NCBI RefSeq assembly: GCF_038006045.1
Contig: NZ_JBBOUK010000001.1
Coordinates: 1,343,001 to 1,407,000 of the forward strand
Length of the DNA stretch: 64,000 bases
Direction: 5' to 3'
DNA from: Exiguobacterium sp. FSL W8-0210
GTDB lineage: Bacteria; Bacillota; Bacilli; Exiguobacteriales; Exiguobacteriaceae
Shown piece by piece: positions 15,728 to 25,828 of this stretch. The notes below the pieces were generated by a model, which had not been told where the DNA came from, made no database searches, and was given only the letters and a program-made list of their open reading frames with translations. The position numbers and the translations under genes are program-made. Numbering within the stretch: position 1 is the stretch's first letter; the number at the start of each line of letters is the position of its first letter.

Positions 15728-18448
15728 ATGTCGAAGAACACATGTGATATTTGTGGAAAGCCAGCATCAGTCAGAGTCCAAGCAAACTTGAATGGTCAGT
15801 TACGAAATATGGAGTTATGTGAAGGTCATTATCAAGAAATTTTACAACGCAATGGATTAAACATTTCTCCAATCGAATCGTTATTTGGAATACGTGGCAC
15901 TATGCTCGATAACTTTTTTTCGAGCAAACTACCTTTTTTTAATGTAGATGAAGAAGTTAGTAAAGAAAATTTTTATGATGAAACCTCGAGCGAAGTGGCA
16001 CCGCAAAAGCGTGGTAGTGCTTTAACTAGCCGATTGAGTGAAAACGCGGAAGAGATGCTTCAAAAAGCGGGACAATATGCATCTGAATTTAACAGACCCG
16101 AAATAGATACAGAGCACTTATTGTTGGCGTTGACAGATAGTGAGGTTGTTCAAAGTATATTTAATCAATTCAAAATTAAAGTGGAAGATTTGAAAAGACA
16201 AATTCAAGCTGAGGCGAAACATGGAGAGAAACTACATGAAGGTGAGATTAGCGTTTCACCGCGAGTAAAAGACGCCTTAAGTCGTTCTTTTATTGCTTCA
16301 AATGATCTAGGACACACTTATGTTGGTCCCGAACATTTTTTGATTGGTTTATCTGAAGAGGGAGAGGGGCTGGCTGCAAACATCCTTCGCAAATATGGTT
16401 TGACGCCTCAATCTATAAGACAGCAAGTGAGTAGGGTTGTCGGGAACGGTGAAAACAAAGGAGGTCTATCCAATGTGAGTAACACCCCTGAACTGGAGAA
16501 ATTTTCGCGCGATCTTACTAAGATGGCTAAAGAAGGAAAGCTAGATCCGGTCATAGGTCGTGCCGAAGAAGTGGAAACCACAATAGAGATATTAGCTCGA
16601 CGTAGAAAAAATAATCCAGTACTGATTGGTGATCCAGGGGTTGGGAAAACTGCTATTGTAGAAGGGTTAGCACAACGAATTGTTGACGGTGAAGTACCTG
16701 AAGGTTTAAAGGATAAGCGATTAATGGAGTTAGATATTAATGCAATGGTTGCTGGATCAAAATACAGAGGAGAGTTTGAAGAACGTGTTCAAAAAGTGTT
16801 GAAGGAAATATCGGAAAATAAAGATGATTTAATTATATTCATTGATGAGGTCCATACGATTGTAGGCGCTGGACAAGGTGGTGAAGAAGGCGGTCTAGAT
16901 ATAGCTAACGTTTTCAAACCAATGCTTGCTAGAGGAGAGTTGAATCTCATTGGCGCGACTACTCTGAATGAATACCAAAAGTACATTGAAAAAGACGCGG
17001 CTTTAGAAAGAAGATTTCAACCGGTTACTATTCACGAGACGACTCCAGAGCAAACGATTATGATTTTAAGAGGTTTGCGCGATACTTTTGAAGCGTATCA
17101 TAAGGTGACTATAACCGAAGAAGCTATTATTTCTGCAGTAGAGTTATCAGATCGATATATTCCTTCTCGTTTTTTACCTGATAAAGCCATTGACCTTCTT
17201 GATCAAGCGGCAGCTAGAGTTAAACTAATTGCCACTTCACGTCCTGCCGGAATTCAAGAAATCGAAGCTGAATTGCAGCACCTTCTAAGAGAGCGAGATT
17301 ACGTTGCAAATAGAAAGCAGTATGATAAAGCAAGCGAACTTACAAAAGTTATTGAAGAAAAAGAAAGTGAGTTAAAGAAATTAACAGAAGATTGGGAATC
17401 CGAAAAAGGCTCAGGGAGTACAGAGGTAAAACCTGAACATATTGCTCATGTGGTTTCGCATTTGACTGGCATTCCAGTGAACGAACTAACAACAGAAGAA
17501 AAAGACAAACTTTTACGCATGGAAGAACAACTACATCAGCGCTTAGTAGGTCAAGAAGAGGCAGTAAACGCTGTTTCAGATGCAGTTCGTTTGTCTCGTT
17601 CAGGATTACGCGAAGAAAATAAGCCTGTCGCTACTTTTCTTTTCTTAGGACCTACCGGGGTAGGTAAGACCGAGCTTGCAAAGGCTTTATCAGAAGTTAT
17701 TTATGGAGATGAAAATGCATTATTACGAATTGATATGTCAGAATATGGAGAGCGGCATGCAGTAGCACGTCTTGTAGGTGCTCCTCCTGGGTATGTGGGT
17801 TATGATGAAGGCGGTCAGCTCACCGAAAAAGTACGACGTTCACCTTACAGCGTGATATTGTTAGACGAAATTGAAAAGGCTCATCCTGACGTGTACAATA
17901 TCTTACTTCAAGTTTTCGATGATGGACGACTTACTGATGGAAAAGGAAGAGTTGTAGATTTCACCAACACGATAATTATAGCTACGTCAAATTTAGGGTC
18001 AGATATTATTCGTACTAGATTAAACAGCGATAGTTCTTCTAAAGAAGATTATGAAGGCGTAAAAAAAGAAGTTATGACTGTCTTGGCAAGTCATTTCCGT
18101 CCTGAGTTTTTAAACAGGATTGATGAAATTATTGTATTTAGTGCTTTAAATAAGGATCAAATAAACGAAATTGTATCACTTCAACTACAACGTGTCGCGA
18201 AGAATGTGTCGAAACAGGGTATTACTATTTCTTTCGATCAAACTTTAGCTCGGCACTTTACAGAAGAAGGGTACAAACCTGAATTTGGTGCCCGAGAACT
18301 CAAACGTGTAATCCGTAGTGAGCTAGAAACGAAATTAGCTCGTGAAATTTTAGGAGGGGCTATTGAGAAAGGGGATAAAATATTAGCTAAATGGGACGAA
18401 CAATCACAACAGATTGTTTTTGAACGCACGGAGACTAATGAGGATTAA
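15728..18448 (+). CDS. Clp/Hsp100 ATPase with N-terminal zinc finger, ClpG/ClpK-like disaggregase
   Basis: Hsp100 AAA+ unfoldase of 906 residues. Order: zinc finger C6-x2-C9 ... C31-x2-H34, two Clp_N repeats (about 84-230), AAA-1 with Walker A GDPGVGKT (about 300), a short middle segment with a UVR-like helix (LLRERDYVANRKQYDKASEL), AAA-2 with Walker A GPTGVGKT (about 641), and a C-terminal D2-small domain. ClpC carries a (V/I/L)GF loop for ClpP docking after the SNVG motif. Here SNLGSDIIRTRLNSDSSSKE has none, as in ClpB. Zinc-finger N-terminus plus missing ClpP loop matches the ClpG/ClpK type of stand-alone disaggregase linked to heat-resistance islands (inference). It lies alone between decayed DNA and IS1182 copy B, so it was likely acquired horizontally. 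Confidence 0.88.
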   Translation: MSKNTCDICGKPASVRVQANLNGQLRNMELCEGHYQEILQRNGLNISPIESLFGIRGTMLDNFFSSKLPFFNVDEEVSKENFYDETSSEVAPQKRGSALTSRLSENAEEMLQKAGQYASEFNRPEIDTEHLLLALTDSEVVQSIFNQFKIKVEDLKRQIQAEAKHGEKLHEGEISVSPRVKDALSRSFIASNDLGHTYVGPEHFLIGLSEEGEGLAANILRKYGLTPQSIRQQVSRVVGNGENKGGLSNVSNTPELEKFSRDLTKMAKEGKLDPVIGRAEEVETTIEILARRRKNNPVLIGDPGVGKTAIVEGLAQRIVDGEVPEGLKDKRLMELDINAMVAGSKYRGEFEERVQKVLKEISENKDDLIIFIDEVHTIVGAGQGGEEGGLDIANVFKPMLARGELNLIGATTLNEYQKYIEKDAALERRFQPVTIHETTPEQTIMILRGLRDTFEAYHKVTITEEAIISAVELSDRYIPSRFLPDKAIDLLDQAAARVKLIATSRPAGIQEIEAELQHLLRERDYVANRKQYDKASELTKVIEEKESELKKLTEDWESEKGSGSTEVKPEHIAHVVSHLTGIPVNELTTEEKDKLLRMEEQLHQRLVGQEEAVNAVSDAVRLSRSGLREENKPVATFLFLGPTGVGKTELAKALSEVIYGDENALLRIDMSEYGERHAVARLVGAPPGYVGYDEGGQLTEKVRRSPYSVILLDEIEKAHPDVYNILLQVFDDGRLTDGKGRVVDFTNTIIIATSNLGSDIIRTRLNSDSSSKEDYEGVKKEVMTVLASHFRPEFLNRIDEIIVFSALNKDQINEIVSLQLQRVAKNVSKQGITISFDQTLARHFTEEGYKPEFGARELKRVIRSELETKLAREILGGAIEKGDKILAKWDEQSQQIVFERTETNED

Positions 18449-18570
18449 ACCAATTTTGGGAGAATAGCCTATATTTTAGAGAAGGTGTCAACAGCGTTTT
18501 TTCATTCTTCTCTGATAACTGTGTAGTTGAAAATAAGAGTGATTATTATGCGATGTTGGATAACGATAAC

Positions 18571-20405
18571 GAGGCTGGGACATAACTAGCTGAATTTAAC
18601 GAGAAGAAGGAATTGCCATCACTCAGGATGTGCAATTCCTTCTTTTTTCATTGTCTCGCGTCAAGTTGCCCTTCGGGCAACGCTTTGGATGAGCCATTTT
18701 CTTAAATTTACGGCCATGAGGATGAAGCCGAGCTCACGCTTCACCTTCGCTTTTCCTCTCACAGAAAAGCGAGTGAAACTCAAATTAGCCTTCAGATATC
18801 CAAAAACTGGTTCCACGTCTATCTTCCGTTTCGCATAGAGGGATCCTGTTTTTTGATCTGAAAGCCATTTTTTCATCTGTTCTTTTTGTTCTTCCCATGA
18901 AGTGTTTATGTGTACCTGTCGGTGACGACCCTCTTTGGCCTTGGTACAACGGGAGCGAAACGGGCAGCCATCACACCCTTCGCTTTCATACACCTTGAAA
19001 TCACGCGTGAATCCGTACCGATCTGTTCTCTTGGACATGTAACGGAATGTTACGTCCTGTCCATTAGGGCACACAAAACGATCCGACCTTTCATCATAAG
19101 ACCAGTTTACTGTGTTAAATGGATCATTGCGCCATTTTCGAGACTTTTCTTTTTCGAACATCGTATAAGGGATGAGTGGAATGCGCCCTCGGCGCATCAG
19201 AATATCCTGATAATTCTCCTGACTCCCATAGCCGGCATCCGCAACGATATGCGGTGGTAGTGGTAAATATGAGCTGATCTCATCTAAAAAGGGGAGTAAC
19301 GTCCGGGCATCCGTCGGATTCGGATAAATATCATAAGCGAGTGTGTACTGTCCTTCGGTCGCGATTTGAACGTTATAGCCTGGCTTGAGTTGTCCATTTT
19401 GCATATGATCTTCCTTCATTCGCATGAACGTCGCGTCTGTGTCTGTTTTCGAATAGCTGTTCCGTCCAGCGAGCGTCCTCTTTTGGAGGGCGTATCTCTG
19501 TTTCCGCTCGATGAAATCTGTAATCTCCTTTCGAAGGAGACGTGGTTCCTTCCGTTCAGAACGTAGACGTTTTCTTTCTTGAGTATCCGAACTCGCCTCG
19601 ATTTTTTGGTTGATGGAAGCGATATGTGCGTCTAAAGCTTCACCCATGTGTTCGAGTTCTGAGAGAGTGAGCTCGTCCGGGCTTTCTCGTTCAATTTCCG
19701 GTAGGATGTCTTGTTCGACGAGGTTGTCATAGATACGATTCGATTTGTCCACGAGAGACGAACTATGACGTTCGATCGATTTCCGCCAAACAAAGGTGTA
19801 TCGGTTCGCATTCGCCTCTAGCTTTGTACCATCGATAAAGATGGCTTCTTCATTGATTTCTCCCATCTCGACGAGATGGCAACGGAAGGTAACGAAGGCT
19901 TGCTTCAAGATTGGAGTGACTGCGGGATGCACTCGAAAACGGTTGATGGTACGATAGCTCGGCGCATTCCCTTGCGCTAGCCACATCATCCGCAGACTAT
20001 CGGATAGTAATCCTTCAATCTTCCGACCGGAGAAGACCGACTGTGTGTAGGCACATAAAATGATTTTCATCATCATCCGCGGATGATAAGCAGGGCATCC
20101 CGTCGTCCGCATGAAAGGATCGAAAACATCATCCGGAATGGATTCGACGAGATGATGGACAGCGAACGCGATATCATTTTCTTGAAGACGAACTTCTAAA
20201 TCTAAGGGCAGAACCAGCTGGTTCATGTTATAATCTTTAAACATAAGGGCACCTCCGATGGTTATAGTTTAGTCACTTTAACTTTATCAGAGGTTGTCCT
20301 TATTTGTTTATTCAGAATCGGTTTTTCGTCATAGAACAAGGCCCTCGAAACGACTACACGTTTCGAGGGCCTTTCGTTTGTGAAACTGAGTTATGTCCCA
20401 GCCTC
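18571..20405 (-). mobile_element. IS1182-family element, copy B (complete)
   Basis: A 1835-bp element in minus orientation with terminal repeats GAGGCTGGGACATAACT at both ends. The non-coding hairpins flanking the transposase (GGCCCTCGAAACG type upstream; AAGAAGGAATTGC ... GCAATTCCTTCTT downstream) can stop transcription entering or leaving. It is inverted relative to copies A and C and shares diagnostic residues with A. It ends only 19 bases from the stop of the TagF gene. No clear target duplication (flanks GATAAC and GTTTTT). Confidence 0.93.
18661..20244 (-). CDS. IS1182-family transposase
   Basis: A full-length DDE transposase of 527 residues. The N-terminal part (MFKDYNMNQLVLPLDLEVRL ... 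YHPRMMMKIILCAYTQSVFSGRKIE) is the DUF772-type domain. FIDGTKLEANANRYTFVW carries the first catalytic Asp, VADAGYGSQENYQ the second, and DVEPVFGYLKANL the Glu. A cysteine cluster CDGCPFRSRC lies near residue 430. The frame is intact, so the element is probably active. The ribosome site GGAGGTG precedes the ATG. Confidence 0.95.
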   Translation of the reverse strand: MFKDYNMNQLVLPLDLEVRLQENDIAFAVHHLVESIPDDVFDPFMRTTGCPAYHPRMMMKIILCAYTQSVFSGRKIEGLLSDSLRMMWLAQGNAPSYRTINRFRVHPAVTPILKQAFVTFRCHLVEMGEINEEAIFIDGTKLEANANRYTFVWRKSIERHSSSLVDKSNRIYDNLVEQDILPEIERESPDELTLSELEHMGEALDAHIASINQKIEASSDTQERKRLRSERKEPRLLRKEITDFIERKQRYALQKRTLAGRNSYSKTDTDATFMRMKEDHMQNGQLKPGYNVQIATEGQYTLAYDIYPNPTDARTLLPFLDEISSYLPLPPHIVADAGYGSQENYQDILMRRGRIPLIPYTMFEKEKSRKWRNDPFNTVNWSYDERSDRFVCPNGQDVTFRYMSKRTDRYGFTRDFKVYESEGCDGCPFRSRCTKAKEGRHRQVHINTSWEEQKEQMKKWLSDQKTGSLYAKRKIDVEPVFGYLKANLSFTRFSVRGKAKVKRELGFILMAVNLRKWLIQSVARRAT

Positions 20406-20423
20406 GTTTTTTCGTATCATCGG

Positions 20424-23400
20424 TCAAACAGAGTAACTGCCGTCTGGTTGTTCAAGTAATTCAAGGGTTTGAGTGCGCATCATTTGATCCGTTTTGAAGT
20501 ACGCATCGACGACACGAGAAGCGGCAAACCCATCCTCCATCGGACCGTATGTCGCACGGAACGTATCGAGTTGCGCTTGATACATTTTCGTCAGACGCGG
20601 AATGTCCGATAAGGCGTGAAGCAAAGCCTCTTCCGTTTCTAAGATCGGTCCCGGAAGGTCATTGTAGTAATCCAGGTAGAAGCCGCGTAACGTATCTCGA
20701 TAAAGATCGAGGTCATACGCATAGAACATCATTGGACGATTCATGTTCGCGAAGTCGAAGAAAACAGAAGAATAGTCTGTGATCAGTAGATCGGTGATCA
20801 AGTAAAGTTCTTGAATATCCGGATAGGCCGTCACGTCGATGAATTGTTCCCGGTGCTGCGCTGGAATCTTCGGCTTTTTCGTGACGAGCACATGCGTCCG
20901 AATCAAGAAGACATACTCATCGCCTAACGCTTCCGCGACCCGGTCGAAATCAAACGGATAGTCGAAGTAGAACTTCCCTTTACCGAGCGACTGATGGTCA
21001 CGGAAAGTCGGTGCATACAAGATGACTTTCTTGTCTTCCGGTAGTTGAAGCTGCGTCCGGATCCGTTCGATTGTCGCCGCATTATTCGCCGTAAAGAAGA
21101 GATCGTTTCGCGGATAACCAGATTCGACGACCGGTCCCCCGTACTGGAACGCACTTCTAAAGATGTTCGTCGCATAGGGACTCGGAGACAAGAGGACGCT
21201 CCATTGCTGGATCGCGTTCGTTACACGCTCGACATAGCCTTCGTCCCGTCCATGGATCTCGTCTAAGTCAAACAACATCTTCTTCAAAGGTGTGCCGTGC
21301 CATGTCTGAATGTAGGTCGTCTCTTTTCGCCGCGTCATGTAATGCGGGAAGTTCTGATTGTTGACCCAAAACTTCGCCGTCGCCATGTAATAGAAATAGG
21401 CAGGAGATAAGCGTTTGACGACTTTTGCGTTCGGATCTCCGAGATAAAGCTTCTTGTTATAGATCCAGACGACTTTGTAGCCGAGTGCTTGTTTCTTCAG
21501 TTCCTCGTAAATGTAACGCGGACTGTCCGCGTAATGTTTACCGAGCCCACTCTCGAAGACGACGAGTTTCGGGTCGACCGGCAAGACGCGTTGCATGAGC
21601 CGGTATCCAGCCTTCATCGTCGGGAAGTAGAACCGGCTTCGGCGATAGACCTTAAAGAGGATGTTCGCTGCCTCGTTCGTCTGAATCTTTTCAAAGAGAC
21701 TCGTCTGTTTCGTATAATTAGCGATTGTTTGATAGACCTGATCAGAGTAAGTCGTATCCGTTTTCGTCAAGAAGACGTCAGCGCGTCGTTTGTATTCGTC
21801 CGCCATCTCAAAATTATGGCGTGCCGTCGCGTCAAGATCGTCGAACAGGTCATCAATCGTTTTTGAGATTCGACCCGGTAATTCGTTCTCGAGATCGAGA
21901 TATGAACCGAGTGGACCGATGAAGCGTTTCGGGTCGAATTGGAGATAGTGAACCGGTCGCTTTAAGAAACTGAAGTCAAAGGCAACACTCGAGTAGTCAG
22001 TGACGAGCAACAGGCTCTCTTTTAATAACCCTTGGACGTCACGTTCGCCTTGGTGGATGACCGTGATCGGTAAGTTCTCGAAATGACTCGAATATTGCTG
22101 CATGTTTGGATGCAGGCAAAGAACGATCTCGAGACGATGCTGTTTCGCGTACGCATGCAAACGATCACTCGATAGGAACGCTTGGTACTGCTGATAGTAT
22201 TCTGATTCGAAGAACTGGAGTGGCGTCTGTAACCACGACCGCCACGTCGGAATGACGAGCATCTGACGTTTGACCGGGACGTCATTTTTCAAGAGTGCAT
22301 CAAAGCGAGACAAGCCAGTAATTTTGACCTCGCGCTCAGCGTATCCCATATCTTGTGTGACGAGTCGTTTTTCCCGCTCCGAGCTGACAAGGAACAAATC
22401 CGTGTCGAAGGCAGCAGCAAATTTCCCGTATTGATTGTTCATGTTCTTCGTTCCGAGAACCCCGTGTTGGATGAAGACACGATCTGCACGCATCTTGCGT
22501 TTGAACGGCTCCGAGCGAAGCGGATACAAGTATTCCGCGTGGTGTGTCCCGATGACCTTCTTTGCCATCAAAGAGTGATAGATGTGTTCCTTCGATTTGA
22601 TCGGCAAGACGTTTCCGAGCGGAGCGACTTGCGCATATTCGTTCGACGCCGGATCGATGACGTAATAGACCGGTCGCTCCGGATAGGTCTCGCGCATGTA
22701 TTTGAAGAAGTGGTAACCATTGTCCTGCGCTTTATATGGACGTTCTCCGACGAGCCACGTGTTCTTCTCGGCAAACAGCCGGTAGAGCGGGGCAAATGTC
22801 ATCAGATGATTCAGATAGGCGTAATTTTCATTCGTGAACTCGGTCATCTCAAATGATAGATTCCGGTGACCGACCGTGTAGTACGGAATGATATGCATCG
22901 TCGACGTCTCATCTTTCCCTAACGCTTCCGGTGTCAGCTGACGCGTGATATAACGGGCACGACCGAGACGGTGTAATTTCGGTTCCGATCGGTGATAGAA
23001 ATCGAGCGTGATGAAAGCATCATAAACCCCTTCTTGCAATTGGGCTGCTTGATAGAGGTGCGACCAGTGAATCTTCGCCGTGTAATGATAGAGATACAAT
23101 CCGAATTTTTTCGCACTTACCTCGTTTTGGTACAACCAATCGATTGGGATAGGGACTTGATCGCCACTCTCTCGGTGAACAAGGAGCAACCGTCCCGTCT
23201 TGATGAACGCATGACGCGTAAAGGCTTTTCCGCTGATGACTGTCGTCGCCTTCGTCTCATTATGGACCGCATCGATTTGAATCTTCGGCTTCGTCTGCGG
23301 TTCTTTGTTCAGCAACAGACGCAGGTTGCCTTTTAAATCCGTATACAACTGGACGAATTCGTTGAACGTCTCATCCATCAACGGCGCGAGAGGCGCAGGG

Positions 23401-23948
23401 ATCTGTGTATCAAGGAAACGTCCTAGCAGAATCTCACGGGTGAAGACAGACGCGTCGAGCGTAGCATGACTCGGTAAGCCGTCAGATTCCCATTTCTGTA
23501 ATTGCTCCGGTGTGAGGTGTTCAACTTTTTTCGTGAACGTAAGCCAAAGCGAAAAACGACCAATCGGATAGAGCGTATCTTGATCGGCTTCGACGTACTC
23601 GATCTCAGCGAGACCGTCTTCTTCGACCGTCGGAACGTCCGCCTCTTCTTGCATCTGAGCAACATGCTGACTCAATTGAGACACGATTGAATGCGACAGC
23701 TGAAAGGTGAAGCGATGATCGTCCAGTTGGTTCGGCACTTCAAGGACCGTCTCTTGCGATCGATCGCGGATACGTAACGACGTGATCGTCAGCAACGGAT
23801 CATTCAATTGACCGGATAGCGTATAGTCTGTCGGCGAAGATTGAATCTTTAACGATTCTTTTAATGCCGATCGTTTAAGCTTTTTTTGTTTTTTCGGAAG
23901 TACGGAATGTCCAAATTGGAGCACCCGGAGAGCAGATTTAAACAGCAT
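20424..23948 (-). CDS. tagF: TagF-like CDP-glycerol:polyglycerolphosphate glycerophosphotransferase, tandem domains
   Basis: Large enzyme (1174 residues) of wall teichoic acid synthesis; family members add glycerol-phosphate from CDP-glycerol to the growing polymer at the inner membrane face. Two Glyphos_transf domains are visible. The first (about 430-760) has FIQHGVLGTKNMN, KITGLSRFD and VTDYSSVAFDF; the second (about 790-1150) has TWHGTPLKKMLFDLDE, VVESGYPRNDLFF and ITDYSSVFFDFANMNRPMMF. B. subtilis TagF has one such domain and ~750 residues, so this is a double-headed enzyme preceded by a ~400-residue beta-rich part like those on other teichoic transferases. GGAGG lies upstream of the ATG. 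It forms a minus-strand group with the TagE-like gene and the GT2 gene. Confidence 0.9.
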   Translation of the reverse strand: MLFKSALRVLQFGHSVLPKKQKKLKRSALKESLKIQSSPTDYTLSGQLNDPLLTITSLRIRDRSQETVLEVPNQLDDHRFTFQLSHSIVSQLSQHVAQMQEEADVPTVEEDGLAEIEYVEADQDTLYPIGRFSLWLTFTKKVEHLTPEQLQKWESDGLPSHATLDASVFTREILLGRFLDTQIPAPLAPLMDETFNEFVQLYTDLKGNLRLLLNKEPQTKPKIQIDAVHNETKATTVISGKAFTRHAFIKTGRLLLVHRESGDQVPIPIDWLYQNEVSAKKFGLYLYHYTAKIHWSHLYQAAQLQEGVYDAFITLDFYHRSEPKLHRLGRARYITRQLTPEALGKDETSTMHIIPYYTVGHRNLSFEMTEFTNENYAYLNHLMTFAPLYRLFAEKNTWLVGERPYKAQDNGYHFFKYMRETYPERPVYYVIDPASNEYAQVAPLGNVLPIKSKEHIYHSLMAKKVIGTHHAEYLYPLRSEPFKRKMRADRVFIQHGVLGTKNMNNQYGKFAAAFDTDLFLVSSEREKRLVTQDMGYAEREVKITGLSRFDALLKNDVPVKRQMLVIPTWRSWLQTPLQFFESEYYQQYQAFLSSDRLHAYAKQHRLEIVLCLHPNMQQYSSHFENLPITVIHQGERDVQGLLKESLLLVTDYSSVAFDFSFLKRPVHYLQFDPKRFIGPLGSYLDLENELPGRISKTIDDLFDDLDATARHNFEMADEYKRRADVFLTKTDTTYSDQVYQTIANYTKQTSLFEKIQTNEAANILFKVYRRSRFYFPTMKAGYRLMQRVLPVDPKLVVFESGLGKHYADSPRYIYEELKKQALGYKVVWIYNKKLYLGDPNAKVVKRLSPAYFYYMATAKFWVNNQNFPHYMTRRKETTYIQTWHGTPLKKMLFDLDEIHGRDEGYVERVTNAIQQWSVLLSPSPYATNIFRSAFQYGGPVVESGYPRNDLFFTANNAATIERIRTQLQLPEDKKVILYAPTFRDHQSLGKGKFYFDYPFDFDRVAEALGDEYVFLIRTHVLVTKKPKIPAQHREQFIDVTAYPDIQELYLITDLLITDYSSVFFDFANMNRPMMFYAYDLDLYRDTLRGFYLDYYNDLPGPILETEEALLHALSDIPRLTKMYQAQLDTFRATYGPMEDGFAASRVVDAYFKTDQMMRTQTLELLEQPDGSYSV

Positions 23949-24073
23949 GGAATCAAGGAACCTCCTACTAAAAGATGTTTTATGAAAGCGCTATCTTCCC
24001 TTAGCATTCTATCATAATCAATAGCTAAAACATCCTAAAATTTGAAAAACAATGCGGACTTTGGTGGATAGAC

Positions 24074-24101
24074 AAAAAAACCTCCTCACAGGGGAGGAGG
24101 T
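24074..24101 (-). terminator. Rho-independent terminator of the TagE-like gene
   Basis: On the minus strand, CCTCCTC and GAGGAGG pair around a 6-nt loop and are followed by TTTTTTT. It lies eight bases after the stop at 24109. Confidence 0.85.
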
Positions 24102-24108
24102 CGACTAA

Positions 24109-25683
24109 CTATTCGTCGAGCTGATTCAAAAGCATCAGCCAATTTTTCGTGAAAAGATCATCCGAAAAACGCTCAACCGAATGCAAGGCGGCTTCGCCCA
24201 TTTGACGTCTTAGGGACGGTTGCTCCATCAAGCGGATCGCTGCTGCTGCGAAAGCTGACGTGTCACCTGTTGGAATGATAAAACCAGTCGTTCCATGCTC
24301 AATGATTTCACGGGGACCGTAACAAACATCGTAGGCGATGACCGGAACACCATAGCCCATGCTCTCAAGGATCGCCATCCCGAACCCTTCGGATTGCGAC
24401 GTAAAGATCGTTGCGACAGCACCATGATAAGCGTCTTGAATGTTCGTGACGAACCCTTTGAAACGGATGTGCTTCGTTAATGACAATTCCTTGATCAAAG
24501 CATGGAGATCCTTTTCGAGCTGATCGTTGTAACCGAAGCCATAGAAATCAAGGAAGGCATTGGGGTGGTGGTCGACGATCTTCCGCATGACACGGACACT
24601 CGCAGCGACATCCTTTTTGACTTGAATGCGCGAGACGACGATGAACCGATTCGGATCAGGTTCAGGAAGTACCGAGTAGTCGGCTTCCGGAACAGCACCA
24701 ACACCGTGTGGAATCGCATGGAACGTTTCCGGATGACCGAACTGGTTGGTCATATGCGCTTGTTGACGAGGTGTTGCCGTGATGACACGATCCCACTCGT
24801 CGATGCGACCGAATAATGTATCCCAGACACCACTGACGGCTGCTGTCTCATTGAAGGGCGACACGAAGTGATTGCTATGCCCGAAGGCGATCTTTTTAAT
24901 ATTCGGATGCTTGATGTCTAGGATGACCGCATCCAAATTTTTTTTCGGTAGGTTGGCAAGACGATCCCGGTATTCTGATGAGATCAAGACCGCGTCATGT
25001 TGATCTAACAGCTTGTTCAAGACGAACGTATTAAAGATCGCTGGATCATTGAACTGTTTTTCCTGACCGGCTTCGAAATAAAATAGATGACTCCAGTCTG
25101 CCGAGTTGATTTTATGCCAAATCGTCAAATAACACGTTCCATCACTGTGGAAGAAGGAACGGGAGACCGGCTTATTCGATGTAAGCGAATACTGGATCGT
25201 CTGCACCAACTGCCCGTTATCAAGGTATTCCTCGCGGCGTAGGCGATGGCGATTCTCTGAAAAATAATCGATGAAGCTGAGCTGATTGTTAGCGTCAAAC
25301 CGAGCGTACTGGACGTATGTACCATTGTCGAACAATCGATAGGAATCTTTTTCGGCACGGCTCGCATCGAGGAACAACGTATACCGTTTTTCCCAACGCG
25401 GAATCAATTCGGCTTTCGAAGAAACGACGGACCGTTTGTCTGCCTGGCGGCGTGCTAAAAAATTGATGACGTTGACGACCTGGATGCGAGGATCAAGCAA
25501 ACGCGCCTCGACTATCTCTTCGCGAATCGCTTCGAGGTTCGGTTGAATCCCTAACGTCACGAGTGTGACATTTCGCTCCGGATCAGCCGTGATGATGGCA
25601 TTCGCGCGTTTAATGACTGCTTTTGATAAACCGCCACGCTAAGCTGCTAACGTATTCAATGTAAAAAACAAATCTCGTTTCAT
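24109..25683 (-). pseudogene. TagE-like teichoic acid glycosyltransferase with amber codon 15
   Basis: GT4-type enzyme like TagE, which glycosylates polyglycerol-phosphate teichoic acid. AAGGAGA precedes an ATG at 25683 that opens MKRDLFFTLNTLAA, then an in-frame TAG at 25641-25639 interrupts, and RGGLSKAVIKRANAII continues in the same frame. Homologues carry a sense codon there in the loop before RGGL. The only downstream starts are internal (GTG at 25560), which would remove the glycine loop of the GT-B fold. The rest is intact: IAFGHSNHFVSPF, IVVSRIQVKKDVAASVR, and the nucleotide-sugar site SQSEGFGMAILESMGYGVPVIAYD. Without suppression the enzyme is likely lost and teichoic acid unglycosylated. 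Sequencing error is the alternative. Confidence 0.8.
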
Positions 25684-25828
25684 AGGGCATCTCCTTATAT
25701 AGCGCTTACAATTTTATTTAGTAGCATAAAATATGGATCATATCGGTGAACCTTATCCATACTATAGCATACTTTGTTGGAATAATAAGGAACCTAGGAA
25801 CGAGATCTCTCTATCCCTAGGTGTATTG

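Noticed and set aside
25793-25823. Terminator hairpin after the GT2 gene
   Set aside because: Seven-base arms (ACCTAGG / CCTAGGT) with a long loop and no T run; too weak.
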